From Delphinus delphis (Eukaryota; Chordata; Mammalia; Artiodactyla; Delphinidae), in contig NC_082698.1 of the NCBI RefSeq assembly GCF_949987515.2, positions 451,501 to 515,500 of the forward strand: a stretch of 64,000 nucleotides of DNA, given 5' to 3'. The notes below the pieces were generated by a model. The model worked only from the letters and a program-made list of their open reading frames with translations. It did not search any database and was not told the origin of the DNA. Positions within the stretch are counted from its first letter, which is position 1; the number at the start of each line of letters is the position of its first letter. Position numbers and translations under genes: made by a program. Below, piece after piece: positions 12,080-23,615 of the stretch.

Positions 12080-12626
12080 TTAAAAGACATCCCGGGTCTC
12101 CGGCAGGGCGCACACGTGCCAGGCTCCCCAGGGCAAAGCTGGGCTCAGCGTGTGCACCGGGCTCCCGGCGTCTGGGGGGCTGCCTGCCGCACGAGGCCCA
12201 CGCGGAAGCCAGGGAGGCTGGTTCCGCTCGGCAGGGACCCCAGAAGGAGCCCAGAGGCTGGGCCAGAGCTGGGGGCCCAGGCAAGGATGCCCATGGGCAC
12301 AGCAGTTGCAGGCCGCACACAGCCCAGGGCAGAGGGTGGGGGGGTCAGAGCGCCAGGTGCGCACGGAGTGCTGTGGGGAAGGGCGCGCTCAGCTGCGAGT
12401 CCTGCAGATGGCGTTTGTGTTTCACGCGGCGATTCTAAAACCGGGTGAGCAGGGCAACGACGGGCCACCCCCCTCACCTGCACTTCGGAGAGCTGCATCT
12501 CCCGGGCCAGCAGTGGGCCCCGGTAGCGGCGGTGCCGGAAGGAGCACACCAGGGCGCTGACCTGCCCCGCCGTGGAGGCTGTGCGCACACGGGGAGTCCG
12601 AGCGCCCTCTGCCTCCTGGCTCAGCC
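12080..12626 (-). pseudogene. VENTX: Decayed VENTX homeobox gene
   Basis: In human, VENTX is a Vent-class homeodomain repressor. Read on the minus strand, 12626-12478 follows a good acceptor (CCTCCCTCAG) and encodes the start of the homeodomain: TPRVRTAS, then LLAREMQLSEVQ, then a donor (GTGAGG). About four residues (human ERKR) are missing between the two blocks. Helix 3 follows at about 12450: residues matching IKTWFQNRRMKHKR are read, but the glutamine codon of WFQN is TAG (12435-12437) and the tryptophan is CGG (Arg). A TGA follows about 30 codons later. The block matching GLQLLCPW (12314-12291) is in the helix-3 frame, but the C-terminal block ending CALPETRDVF is in another frame, so there is also a frameshift. 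The space between donor and helix 3 is only about 25 bases, too short for an intron. Exon 1 was not found. Position between MIR202 and UTF1 supports orthology over a stray retrocopy. Confidence 0.85.
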
Positions 12627-12629
12627 CTG

Positions 12630-15600
12630 AGGGAGGACGGGAGGGCACCCAGTCCGTGTGGCTGAAAGTGCTGCCTGGGGGGGACAGGGCCCCCCACCCC
12701 GGGAGGTGCCACCAGCTGTGACCGCAGACGGTGCCGGCGGCGGGGCCTCAGGAGAGCAGCCCGCCCTCCAGCCTCCCGCTGGGCCAAGGCAACACCCCTC
12801 CTCGCCTTCAGCTTGAGTGTGGAGGGGGTCCAGAGGCGTGGATGTCGAAGAGGACGATGGAGTGGACAGCAATCCTGGCACCGGCCCCTCACCGCTGCCC
12901 AATGCTCCCTTCCAGAAACCAGTTTCTTTCACCCGCAGACAAGGAACTCTGACTCACGGGGCGGGGGGTGCAATGGGGGCTGGCGGAGCCCACCCTCGGC
13001 AAAGGCCTGCGGTCTGGGGAAGCCCTCCCGTGGACTCCCCGTGTACCCAGGCTCTGTCTCCTGCACGTCTGTTCTCTGATTTCTAATTATGAGATAGGGC
13101 AGCACTAAGAACCCCCATGAGATGAAGATGTGTCCATGGTCATTATTAAAACTTTTTAAAAAATGCAAACTTACAGATAATACCAGCCCCACTTTTGGCC
13201 ACGTAGGACTTGACACCTAAGAGCAGTGATTAAGTCACAAAGACTAAAAGACAGACGAAGAAAGCCCCCTCCGCCAACGACAAAGCGTTCCGTCAAGTCT
13301 GGAAACCACGGGAAGCTCACAAGGACAGAAGCACGGTGGGCTCCGGGCCGTGCTGTCCCTAAGCAGCCCTGCAGGACTCCAGGTGGCCGGCGAACAGGCC
13401 GCAGTCCGGATGCCGAACGAAGGCACCCGGCTTCGCAGGAGGAGCCATGGTGGGCCCTCCGAACTGAGCAGTTTCGTGACCTGCGAGACGCACTTACCTG
13501 TGACCCTCTTGCAGAAGTGGGCCCCAAGGACTTAGAGCTTGAAGGCCATGTGTACCGAGTGTAAGGTGGGCATCCTGGCTCAGAGAGGGTGGGGGCAGCC
13601 CCTCCAGGGCGGGGGGGGGAGAGAAGTTCCAAGGGGTCTGAGCAGGGAAGACCGCCACTGTGGTTTCTGCTTCCGAGAAGGGTTCACCGGCTGGAGGGGT
13701 CCGGCACAACCCGCAAGCCCCAGCCCTGCAAAGAATGCCCCACCTGTGGCCGGAGTACACAGATGTGTGACCCTGCTCCAGAAACCTCCCCGGCTCCCTT
13801 CCCAGCCCGGGAAGGGAGGCCCCCCAATCCCCACACCTACCAGGTGTGGGCGTCCCTGGCGCACACTCCTGAGGACTTCACCTCCTCCTTGCCCACGGTC
13901 TGGGGGTGGTCCCCTCTGCTGCACACGTGGGCTGGGACAGACAGGCTCCCCTGGGAGACTCTGGCGGGCCTGGCGGTGTGCGCTGGCCCCGCACAGCTTC
14001 TCTGGGAGACCCGGTCCCCTGAGCCAAAGCTGGAGGCTGGCTCGCAGGCACCAGGAAAGGCGGAGGAGGGAGGCTTTGTTGGGTGGTGCGGCCACACTCA
14101 GGATCCGCCTCTGGACAGATGGTGGGGGCTGGGACCGGGGTGCCCCGGCCACGCAGGAGGGCCAGGAGGAGCACAGGGTCCGCCTCAGTCTTGGCAGGGC
14201 TGGGCTGCACTTATAAGCTCAGGAGGAGCGGGGTAGGTGGGAGGTGGGTTTGCAAAGAGGACCCAAATGCCCCCCACAGATAAGTAGCACCTAATTGCCT
14301 TCAATTCAGAGGCACAAAGGAGGCCATTCACACCTCCCCTGGCTTCAAGATGTCTGGGGGAGGGGCGGGTCTGTGTCCCCGGTGAAGGGAGAGGTGGTAA
14401 CTGAGGACCTGTTACAGCCTTTCATCTCCCCCCACCCCCACCCGGCTGGCCTGGGCTGCCGGAAGGCGAGGACGGCCCCTTCCCACCCAGCACCCCGGCT
14501 GGGAGCCTGTCCTGTGGAGTGCCGAGCTATCTCCTCTGTCCAACTTGCCCCCGAGGGTCTGCAGTGCCAGAGGTGACAGGTGTGCACACCGAGGGGGTCA
14601 GGGGTCCACATCACTACTCCCAGCAACAGGGTGGGCTTGGACAGGGTGTCTGCTGCAGCCTGCTGTCCTGCTTGGTAGGAATGTGGGCGGGCAACTAGCC
14701 AGACAGGGTGAGGAGGGGCTGGTCAGAGAGGGTCCCTCGGGCTCCGCTGGCCCTTCTCTCTCTCCACCCCCCAGCCCCTGCCCAGACCCTCTGCTGGGTT
14801 TCACTCTGGTGCCACAGGAGCTGTCTCCAGATTCGGGTGACAGGAAGAAAGGGGGTCTGCTGGCTCAGGACGTGGATGACTCCACATCTGGCTCCCACGA
14901 GGAACCGAGCAGGAAGGACAGGCGAGCCACCGTGCTCCGCTGTGGGTCCCCGACCGCTTCGGGCTCCGCTGTGCTGCTGCCTGGCTCCATCCCGTGGTGG
15001 CCAGGAGGGCGCAGGGTTCCTGCGGACTGAGAAGCCCAGGCCGCACGGGCTAGCCTAGGGACAGTCACCCTGTCCGAGTCCCCTGTGCCGCCAGCGCCTC
15101 ACTACTCACTGGCCCCGTCCGTGCCCCTGGCCCCAAGCTGGCCTCGGGGAAGGGGGCGGCGAGTTCTGGGGCGCCCGTGCTCCGTGGGGTGGCGGCGGGG
15201 TCAGCGGGACCTCTCCTCTAACCTTGGCCGGACCGCGTCTGTCTCCTTCACGCCACCAGGCAGACGAACACGTGGCGCGCTGTAGACGACCGCAGGGCGC
15301 CGCTGCGGGGACCCGCCGGCGGGAGCTGCGACCCCCGGAGCGCGGGCTCTGAGTCGGCGCGGCGCCCCCGGCGGCCGAACTCGGCCCCCAGCCCGCCGCA
15401 GGGCTTCAGAGCGGTCGGGTCGAGCCCGCAGCCTGGACTCCCAGGGGCGCCGGCGCCAGTTTGGGTGGGGCATCGAGGCCGCCCCCGAGCCCGCCCCGCG
15501 GACATCAAAGGCCCCACGGGCTTCGCCTTGGGATTAACACCCCAACCCCGCCCTCGAGCCCCTCCGTCTGGGGAGGGGTCGGTGAGGTGTGAGCCGGGCA

Positions 15601-18305
15601 CACCGGGGAGGAGCCGGGCACACCGGGGAGGAGCCGGGGTCGCGGACCCCGCGTCTTCCTCCCGCCCCCGGGCCAGCCCAGTTCGGTCACCGGACCCTGA
15701 GGGGTGAGGCTGGGGATTTAACTCACTCGCCGTGTGTCGCGCGGGGTGTCTTGTGAGATTACTGCACGGTGTCCTGGAAATCGCGTGTCCCCAGGGCTGC
15801 TCCAAGGACGCCCGGGGGCAGGCTTCTAAGTGCCGCCGCGACAGTGTCTGCTCCCCTACCAGCGACAGCGGCCAAGCTGGGGGGGCTGGGGGGCGGGTAC
15901 GCGGAGCCCCTCCGGGTGGAGGCGGGGCGGTGCCTGCCCAGCGCGGCAAAGAGAAGTAAACCCCCGCCCCACGACTGCTGCAGCTGCACAGAACGCACGG
16001 GACAGGCGCCCTCTAGGGAACAGGGAACACTTGTTGGGAATTACTGCATTTTGTGCTCAAAAGCGGTGATTTATGAAATGTCAGGCATTAACAGGTACCA
16101 CGCCTTTTAAACCCCAGTTTTAGCATCTCTTCCTTTCTAATCTTTCAGGGCCGGCCCCTCGGTCTTTTGTCCCCACACGAGCACCATCCTCCGCGCCCAC
16201 CACCCAGTTCTGCTGGGCGACCCCCTCCCTAATCCGGGACCCTCCTCTAATGGCCCTGCCACCTCGACTTTCCCAGCCCCTACCTGAAGCTCCCCTTCCT
16301 GAGTCCTAAGGTGACCTCACCTCCGCAGGTCAGACGGCCCCCCGCCCCGAGTCCCCCGCCAGCTCCCGGCTACTGCCTGGGGTGGCCCCTCTCTTCCTTC
16401 AGCACTGCCGCGGGCACAGGCCCGCTCTCTCCCGACCTGGCTGCCTCGTGTTCCCTGGGGTCTCCCCTCCCTCTAACCCTGGCTGCTCCAGTGACAGCTG
16501 TGTCACCCACGTCTGGCCTCAGCTTCCTCCCTCGGCTTGGGAGCAGCGTCCGGGGGTGCTAGGCCCTGCCCCTCTCCTGGCTCTGGGACCCACCTCCCGG
16601 GTTTGCTGCCCCTCTGCAACCCCGCTGCTGCCTTCTTCGGAGACCCGGTGATTAGGCGGAGGCGTGGCCTTGGCTCCAGGCAGCCGGCCTCGCACCGAAT
16701 CCCGCGCATGCGCGCCACGGAGAGTCGCGTCCCTGCTGCGCCAGGTAGTGCGGGCTGATGGAGGCGAGCGGTGAGCGGCGGCCCAACGTTCTCGAGTCCC
16801 GTCTACACTCGGAGGCCCTGCGGCCCGACCCAACCCGCGACCGAAGTCAACTCCCCCCCTTGCAAACGGGCTCTTGCAGCAGCCCCAGCCCTGCGTCCTG
16901 GCACCTGGTCCTGGGGGTTCAGTTGCCTAAATCCTTAGACCCGCCGAGTTCTCGCCATCACGGCCTCGACTAGTCCAGGCCACCACCACCGACAGCGGGG
17001 ACGACCACGCCGAGGGAGGCCCCGCCCCTCCCAAGACCCCTTGTCCACGCCCACCCCCACCAAGAGGTGAGGCTGGTCCTGTGTGACCGCATCACTGCAC
17101 CTCTGTCCCATCTCTCTCCAACGCCCCGTGGTCTCGCGAGGATCTCAGAGAGCCAGGGCCTCGGCTGTCCCCCCTCCCCCTCCCTCGCAGGTCGGCCCCA
17201 CCCCTGTCGCCACGCCCCTCCCCTAACCTCCCTCGTTGAAGCCCAGAGGGCGAGTTTGTGCTTCTGGTGGCGAGAACAGAGGTGTGAGTGTGGGGACGTG
17301 GTGGGCATGACCCTACCCCAGCTGGACGGTAGTCTGGGAGAGCACCCGGTGGGTGGGTGGTATCCGATCCCCAGGTTGCAGGTGTGATGAGGTAGAGCTC
17401 CGCACGCCCTCCCCTAGTTTGGGAAGGGGCTGCTCATGGGACCCCATCACATCTGTCTGGGTCTCCCTGTCGGGCGGGTGGGCGCCTCCCCTATGCCCCT
17501 TCCTTCCTAGGGGGCCAGGTAGAAGAGCTTCCTGCTGCTGCCCAAGGAACCTCAGCCCTGGACCTTGCCTCCCCCTGCCCCCCTCCATCCTGCCCTCAGA
17601 GGCTGCAGCAGGGCAGGCCGAGTGGACAGGCAGAGGCAGGGTGCACCTCCCACCCCCCAGCCCTCACCTCCCGTCCTCAAAACCACCGCCCTGAGGCTGG
17701 TGCTGTAGAGAGCATGGGGGCTGCAGCCCCCTCTGCTCACACCCTCCCCTCTGCAGCCCCCTCTGCTCACCGCCCCCCACCCCTCGCCAGGCCTCACCTT
17801 CCCTGCTCTGGTCAGCTGCCTCAGAAGCGATCCCAGCACCGGCTGATTCCCATCATGTCTCCCTTGGCAGGTGGGGGCTCCGCCATCCTCTGGTCCCGGG
17901 AAGGCCTCTGGCAGAAGGCGCTGGGCCACGCTGGGGTGTGGCCTCGTGCGGGCAAGGTCCTCCGAAAGAAGACAGACTGAATGTCACTGCCCGCAGCCAG
18001 GGCCTGTGGTCTTGCATCTGTCCCCCAGAGACACGGGTCCGAGTGGTAAGGGGGCGGGTTCAGGCTGCATTTGGTAAGTCCGCCCGTAAGTCTGAGACTC
18101 AGAAAGGGGCCTGCGGTGACCCTGTTGACTCCAGGGCTTTGTCTTTGGTGAAAGGAATGGGATTTTGCTGCTGATAAATGTAAATTTCAAGGTGAGATTC
18201 TGAAGATAGGAAGCTGAAACCAGTGGCACTAGAATAAAACAGAATTTTACATAAGGACTGAATGTGGAACTCTGAGGCATATGTGGCGACATAAATTAAT
18301 TTAGA
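12630..18305. other. Intergenic, with CpG-rich patches
   Basis: This is where VENTX exon 1 and its upstream region would be expected, but no match to the human N-terminal sequence was seen in any frame. Stretches at about 15.1-15.95 kb and 16.65-16.85 kb are rich in CpG, which suggests an unmethylated promoter or its relic. An AT-rich stretch at 13.08-13.25 kb carries no recognised element. Confidence 0.45.
15589..15640 (+). repeat. 20-base tandem repeat in a CpG-rich patch
   Basis: The unit GAGCCGGGCACACCGGGGAG is present in about two and a half copies, the last diverging after GAGCCGGG. Confidence 0.8.
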
Positions 18306-18322
18306 TTAAAAAATTAAGTTCC

Positions 18323-18470
18323 AGAACTTCCCTGGTGGTCCAGTGGGTAAGACTCTGTGCTCCCAATGCAGGGGCCCGGGTTCGATCCCTGGCCGGAGAA
18401 CTTGATCCCACGTGCATGCTGCAGCTAAGACCTGGCGCAGCCAAAATAAAGAAAAATAAATAAACACCTA
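18323..18470 (+). mobile_element. tRNA-derived SINE (CHR-1/Bov-tA-like)
   Basis: The element begins ACTTCCCTGGTGGTCCAGTG, carries the box-B-like GGGTTCGATCCCTGG and ends in an A-rich AATAAATAAA tail. It is flanked by direct repeats of 17 bases with one mismatch, at 18306-18322 and 18471-18487 (TTAAAAAATTAAGTTCC and TTAAAAAATTCAGTTCC), so the full insertion is intact. Confidence 0.9.
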
Positions 18471-19629
18471 TTAAAAAATTCAGTTCCTCTGCTGCACTGG
18501 CCGTGTTTCAGGAGCTCAGTGACCACATGTGGCTGGTGGCTGTCGAATTGGACAGTGTTGTTCTAGAACATTCCCAGCACCCCAGAGAGTTCTTTTGCTT
18601 GCTGCTGTTATTAGAAACAGCAATGAACCAAGACAAGTCAGACAGGCACCTGCTCATACACATGACGAGGCACTGACCCCGGGGGTCTTCAGGAAAGGAC
18701 CCCCTTACGGGAGATTCTGGTGACAAAGATGACAGGCATTGCAGACGGCGGCAGCCACGGTGACTAACGCCATCTGTGATGACACGAAATGGGACAGGCT
18801 GCTCCACAGAGCTGCGCGTGAGCAGGGCTGAGTCACGTGGGGTCAGGGGTCACAGACAGGATGGGGAGAAGTGGTGCAGCGCTCTAAAAGCTGTGGTGAC
18901 TCCGACACGGTGGGGAGGGCAGGTGGCAGCCTGGCGAGGGACATGGGACCTTCTGCTCTGTTGACAAAGGCGGGCTTTTGGGAGAGAATGGTGTGGGTGT
19001 GGTGACAAACGTTAGTGAAACATCTGGTAGAAGACAGAACCATAAAATGCAGGCGGATTAATCATGGCCCAGTTGACACAGTGAAGAGTAAGACTTACCA
19101 CCCATCAGCCAGGAATCTGACCTTTCTTGGAGGCCAGGAGGGCCCTTGAAGGAACGGATCAGAGCCAAGCACTCAGAAAATGAAGGCAGGAAGGGGATGC
19201 CCACGGGGGTCGTGAAGGGAAAGGAACTGGGTTAGACCCACGATGGGCAGAGAAACTGGACCAGAAAGGACAGTGGCTCTCACATGGAGAAACGGCCAAC
19301 AGAGATGGGCCCCAGAGACTCCCCACTGACCGCTGATGGAGGCTGGGCAGGGGCTGCATCCCACTGTGAGGCCCGGCAAGAGGACCAGGACGGGTCACAC
19401 ACAGGGTCCATGCCGGGGACGCCGCAGGGCCTGGATCTGGGCCAGGTGAGGGGGAGGAAAGCCCCACCTGGAGTAGCCATTGTCTGTTTAAAAACTGCAG
19501 ATTGTAAGTGAGGACAGTTCTGGGAGAGGCCAACCAGCACGTGGGCAGGAGGGCTGGGCAGATTGCAGCATGTTGGAACAGACGCAGCACTGAACCCGGA
19601 ATGCACATGTGTAGACTGGCAGTGGTGTC

Positions 19630-19912
19630 CCGTCTGCTCTTGCTGCTGTGACAGAGCACCACAGACTGGGGGCTTCAGCAGCAAATGCTGGCTGCTTGCT
19701 TGCTGTGGCCTTGCCCGGCAGGGAGCAGGACCGAAAGCAAGCTCTCTCATTTCATTTCTTACAAAGGCACTAATTCCAACTATGGGGCCCCACCCTCATG
19801 ACATAATCACCTCCCAACACCCCCACCGCGCCCCCCACCCCACCAACACCTCCACACTGGGGGTTGATTTCAACATAGGAATTTGGGGACACATTCAGTC
19901 CATAACACAGAG
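19630..19912 (+). repeat. Old interspersed repeat, family not named
   Basis: The stretch from TGCTGCTGTGACAGAGCACC to GACACATTCAGTCCATAACA matches a sequence I know to be highly repeated in mammals (GGCCCCACCCTCATGAC...CACATTCAGTCCATAAC). It has a deletion in the middle relative to the usual copy. I cannot assign the family reliably without RepeatMasker. Confidence 0.5.
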
Positions 19913-20090
19913 CAGTGTGGTTTTTGGCAGACAAATAAGTTTAGCAGCAGAACCAGGATGAGAGGGAAACATTGCTATTGTGCCTGTTGGCACAGTTGCC
20001 CAGGGGGCACAAAAGTGGGGAAGAAATCACAGACAGGGTCGATGTCCTGTAAGAGAAGGGGGTAATTAGGCAGACCAAAAGCATGGAGGA

Positions 20091-20303
20091 GGGCTTCCCT
20101 GGTGGCACAGTGGTTGAGAGTCTGCCTGCCGATGCAGGGGACACAGGTTCGTGCCCCGGTCCGGGAAGATCCCACATGCCACGGAGCAGCTGGGCCCGTG
20201 AGCCATGGCCGCTGAGCCTGCACGTCTGGAGCCTGTGCTCCACAACGGGAGAGGCCACAATAGTGAGGCCTGCATACCGCAAAAAAAAGAAAAAAAAAAA
20301 AAA
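20091..20303 (+). mobile_element. CHR-type SINE (cetacean consensus), intact with target-site duplication
   Basis: Starts GGGCTTCCCTGGTGGCACAG and ends CATACCGC plus a 23-base A-rich tail. It includes the GGCCGCTGAGCCTGCACGTC tail module typical of whale SINEs. The flanking duplication AAAAGCATGGAGGA is perfect (20077-20090 and about 20300-20313), so the insertion is young. The reading frames seen here on both strands are SINE artefacts. Confidence 0.95.
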
Positions 20304-20674
20304 GCATGGAGGAAATACTAGAGGGAGCCATGCTTGTCTCACTATAAATCACAGAAACGTACATTTACCAAATCTTAGGGATTTTCTTCTTTGCAAAAAC
20401 AGTAGATCGATATCCTCAGGGCCCATCTGCACTGACTTGAAAAATGATGTGGATTCAGAGCCTGCCCCCGAGTCCAAGCACCCCACAGACTCCCCGGTTT
20501 GAGACTGTTCCGAATACTAAGCTCTCTGACAGTGGAGCGTTGTATAGATGGTGTGATTAGAGGAACAGGTACAGAAGAGACTAATTTGGAAGACGAACAA
20601 CAAGAATCAAGAAGCCGGGCAATTCTGAAACATGAGGTTGTACAGGAAACTTACTTCAGTTAAATTTTTAGGGA

Positions 20675-20996
20675 CAGGGCTTCCCTGGTGGCGCAGTGGT
20701 TGAGAATCTGCCTGCCAAGGGGACACGGGTTCGAGCCCTTATCTGGGAAGATGCCACATGCCGCGGAGCAACTGGGTCCGTGAGCCACAACTACTGAGCC
20801 TGCGCGTCTGCAGCCTGTGCTCCGCAACAAGAGAGGCCGCGATAGTGAGAGGCCCGCGCACCGCGATGAAGAGTGGCCCCCGCTTGCCACAGCCAGAGAA
20901 AGCCCTCACACAGAAACGAAGACCCAACACAGCCATAAATAAATAAGTAAGTAAATAAATAAATAAAGTTCATTCTGCAAGTATTAAAAAAAAAAA
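20675..20996 (+). mobile_element. Long CHR/Bov-tA-like SINE
   Basis: A GGGCTTCCCTGGTGGCGCAG head is followed by a tRNA-like body, a longer 3' part (CAGAGAAAGCCCTCACACAG) and an AAATAAGTAAGTAAATAAAT tail. Flanks carry a target-site duplication, TTTTTAGGGACA on the left and AATTTAGGGACA on the right. Confidence 0.85.
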
Positions 20997-21769
20997 TTTA
21001 GGGACAGTCTGGACATGGGAGGGAGCACAGGTAGCAGAACTAATTAGAGATAAAGAGTGTAGCCCTATCCGGGGGTAAAGAAGCCCCCAAGCTGACAGGG
21101 TTAAATGCCTCTTTGGGGAAAATACATCTAACATTACGGGTTCCCTTATAACCAATGTATCGCTCATTGGAAATAGCTGCTTTTCTAGGTCCCTACAGCA
21201 CTGATCCTTGACGGATGAACATGCTGTGAAAACGAATTCTCTCTGGCCCCAGCCTGGGAGGAAACGGAATTTGGGTGGAAGGACGAGGGCGCTGAATGAG
21301 GCGGGAGCTGGATTCCAGCCTACTGGCTGCCCACACGGAAACAAAACCGGCCCCAGGAGCGAGCCTTGGCTACCACCCTGAGTTATGGGGGCCGACAGGA
21401 TGAGGGCCCAGGGCTGGTCCTGCACACACAACAGGGCAGCACTAAGAGGACGTGAGGTAAAGGGAAAAAGCAAAGCCAGCCCCAGGGCCCTGAAGCTGTG
21501 GCGGGCAGGGCCCCATGGCAGGGAGCGGAGGACCCACGGTCACTGCTGAGGTCATCCGAGCTAGTGGGGGCACAGGCACCCTCTTCACGGGGCTCAGTGC
21601 ACCGCAGGACAGAACGGGCGTGCAGTTGAATTCACGTGGTACGAACGCAGGGAACAGCTGGTGGAAATACCAGCTAGATGGGTCCGCCAAGCAGCTGGAC
21701 AGGCGAGCATCAGCTGGTCACCTGCAGCACTGCTATGATTCCACATGCTGTGACACACTCGCTAGGATG

Positions 21770-22478
21770 GCCGAGATAAAAAAACAGAATCAAAACAGAA
21801 CATAAGTGTGGACGAGGATGTGGAGAAATTGGAACACTTGTGCACTGTTGGTGGGAATGTACAATGGGGCAGCGGCTGGAAAACAGCATGAAGGTTTCCC
21901 CTCAGAACTGAAGATGGAACTACCATGTGATCCATTAATTCCACTTCTGGATATAAACCCAAAAGAACTGAAAGCAGGGTCTTGAAGAGATATTTGCACA
22001 CCCCTATTCATGGCAGCGTTATTCACAATAGCTAAAACGTGGAAGCAACCTAAGTGTCCACCAACAGATCAATGGAGAAGCAAACTGTGGTCCATCCAGA
22101 CAATGGAAGATCATTCAGTCTTAAAAAGGAAGGAAAATCTGCAATATGCTGTGACTCGGATGAACCTGGTGGACATTATTCTAGCTGAAATAAGCCAGAC
22201 ACAGAGAGACAAATAATGTCTGATCCCACTTACATGAGGTCCCTACAGCAGTTTAATCCACAGAGACAGAAAGTAGGTGCTGGGTGCCAGGGGCTGGGAG
22301 AGGGGGCTGCAGAGTTAGTGTTTAATGATTCAGTTTGGGAAGATGAAGTTCTGGAGCTGACGGTGGTGACAGCTGCACAAAAAATGTGAATATACCTAAT
22401 GTCATTGAGCTGCACTCTTGAAATGGGTAAGATGGTAAACTTAATGTGTATCTACCACAATAAAATCAAAAGGGTGAA
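21770..22478 (+). mobile_element. L1 3' end, 5' truncated
   Basis: The sequence GTGGAGAAATTGGAACACTTG...GGTGGGAATGTA...GGATATAAACCCAAAAGAA and the tail AAATGGGTAAGATGGTAAAC are the conserved 3' untranslated region of old mammalian L1s in sense orientation. It contains no usable ORF2. The AATAAAATC near 22460 is its 3' terminus. Confidence 0.85.
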
Positions 22479-22479
22479 C

Positions 22480-23600
22480 CTGCTGGCCAAGGGGCCACTG
22501 ATGAGACGAGATGGGCACTAACCTGAGGACTGGTCCTAGGAGACCCTGCTGGGTCGCTGCCCTGCACTTGGGGTCTGGCACAAGGAAAGATGTTCTCATG
22601 GCCGGGACACCATCCCACTGGGGTGTGTCCACCGCACAGGTGCAGAGCCAAACCAGGATGCCCGGCTTAAGACACACGTGTCACAGAGCGGGACAGGGAC
22701 ACACCTCACCCCACAGGCCCACGAGAGAGCCACAGCCAAAGGGAGTCACGGCAGGGCCAGAAGAAGGGATTTGAGAATTTCCTCGCATCAGGAATGGCTG
22801 AAGGTTAAAACTAAAGCCGCTAGCCAAGGAGTTGGGGTGAGACACGCTCTCTCCCCTCACCAGGCCGGAAGACGTTAGCGATGCCCGGGGTAGGGGTGTT
22901 CAGAGTCACTACTGCAACATAGAGCCCCAAGGAGAAAGCCATGGGATGTGGCGTCCGGGGCCCCAGGCAACGTGGGCAGTAAGGCAGATGGGTTCTCCTT
23001 GGTGCCCCCAAATATCTCAGACTCGGAGACTTACACGGATTTCAAGCCCCCGAACAGGAACAGCCTTTCTCCAGAGCAGAGGGTCGGCTGACGTCGTCCC
23101 CACCCCTGGGGGATTGGCATATTTGCTGGGATGTGTCCCAAGGCTCAGACCCCGCCAGCCCGTGGCTCTTGCCTTCCGGGGGCGTGTGGGGGTGGGGAGG
23201 GGTGTTTACAAGCTCGAATCAGCCCACCCCAGGTTTTTGGTGGCTTCCGGACTCACAGGGACCAGGGCACAAACAGCCTCGTGGAGCAGAGGCCAGTGTG
23301 TCTTAAATGAAGATCTGGGATTTTCACACGGAGCCCCCAGGCCCTGCCATCAGTGCGCGGCTGAAGGATAGGCGCAGCCTTGGTCTGCCCGGCGTCCCTG
23401 CAGGCAGAGGGCCCTCCTGGGGCCTCCTGGAAGACGGCTCCAGGAAAGGGCTGGGGGAGGGGCTGATGCCAGAGGGCAAGGACCGTAGGGCCCGTGGGGA
23501 CACCCTTCCCTCTTTTACCTTTGTGGCCCAGAGCGATCACTTAAGTCTCTGAATGAGCCCCTAGTCGCCGAGAAGCTGCCCCGCATTCAGCCGGAGCCTG
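22480..23600. other. Intergenic DNA downstream of UTF1
   Basis: No gene or recognised repeat was found between the L1 fragment and the Sox/Oct-like element. Confidence 0.5.
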
Positions 23601-23615
23601 CATTGTTATGCTGGC
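23601..23615 (+). promoter_or_regulatory. Composite Sox/Oct-like element of the UTF1 3' enhancer
   Basis: CATTGTTATGCTGGC lies about 865 bases beyond the UTF1 stop codon. It matches the mouse and human UTF1 enhancer composite site, a Sox2 half CATTGT next to a variant octamer half (ATGCTAGT in mouse as I recall it). The enhancer lies 3' of the gene in those species too. Here the Sox half is perfect, while the octamer half reads ATGCTGGC, two bases different. Binding is inferred. Confidence 0.65.

Noticed and set aside
12632..12932. Search for VENTX exon 1 directly upstream of the homeobox relic
   Set aside because: Open frames here do not match the VENTX N-terminal sequence in any frame, so no exon 1 was annotated.
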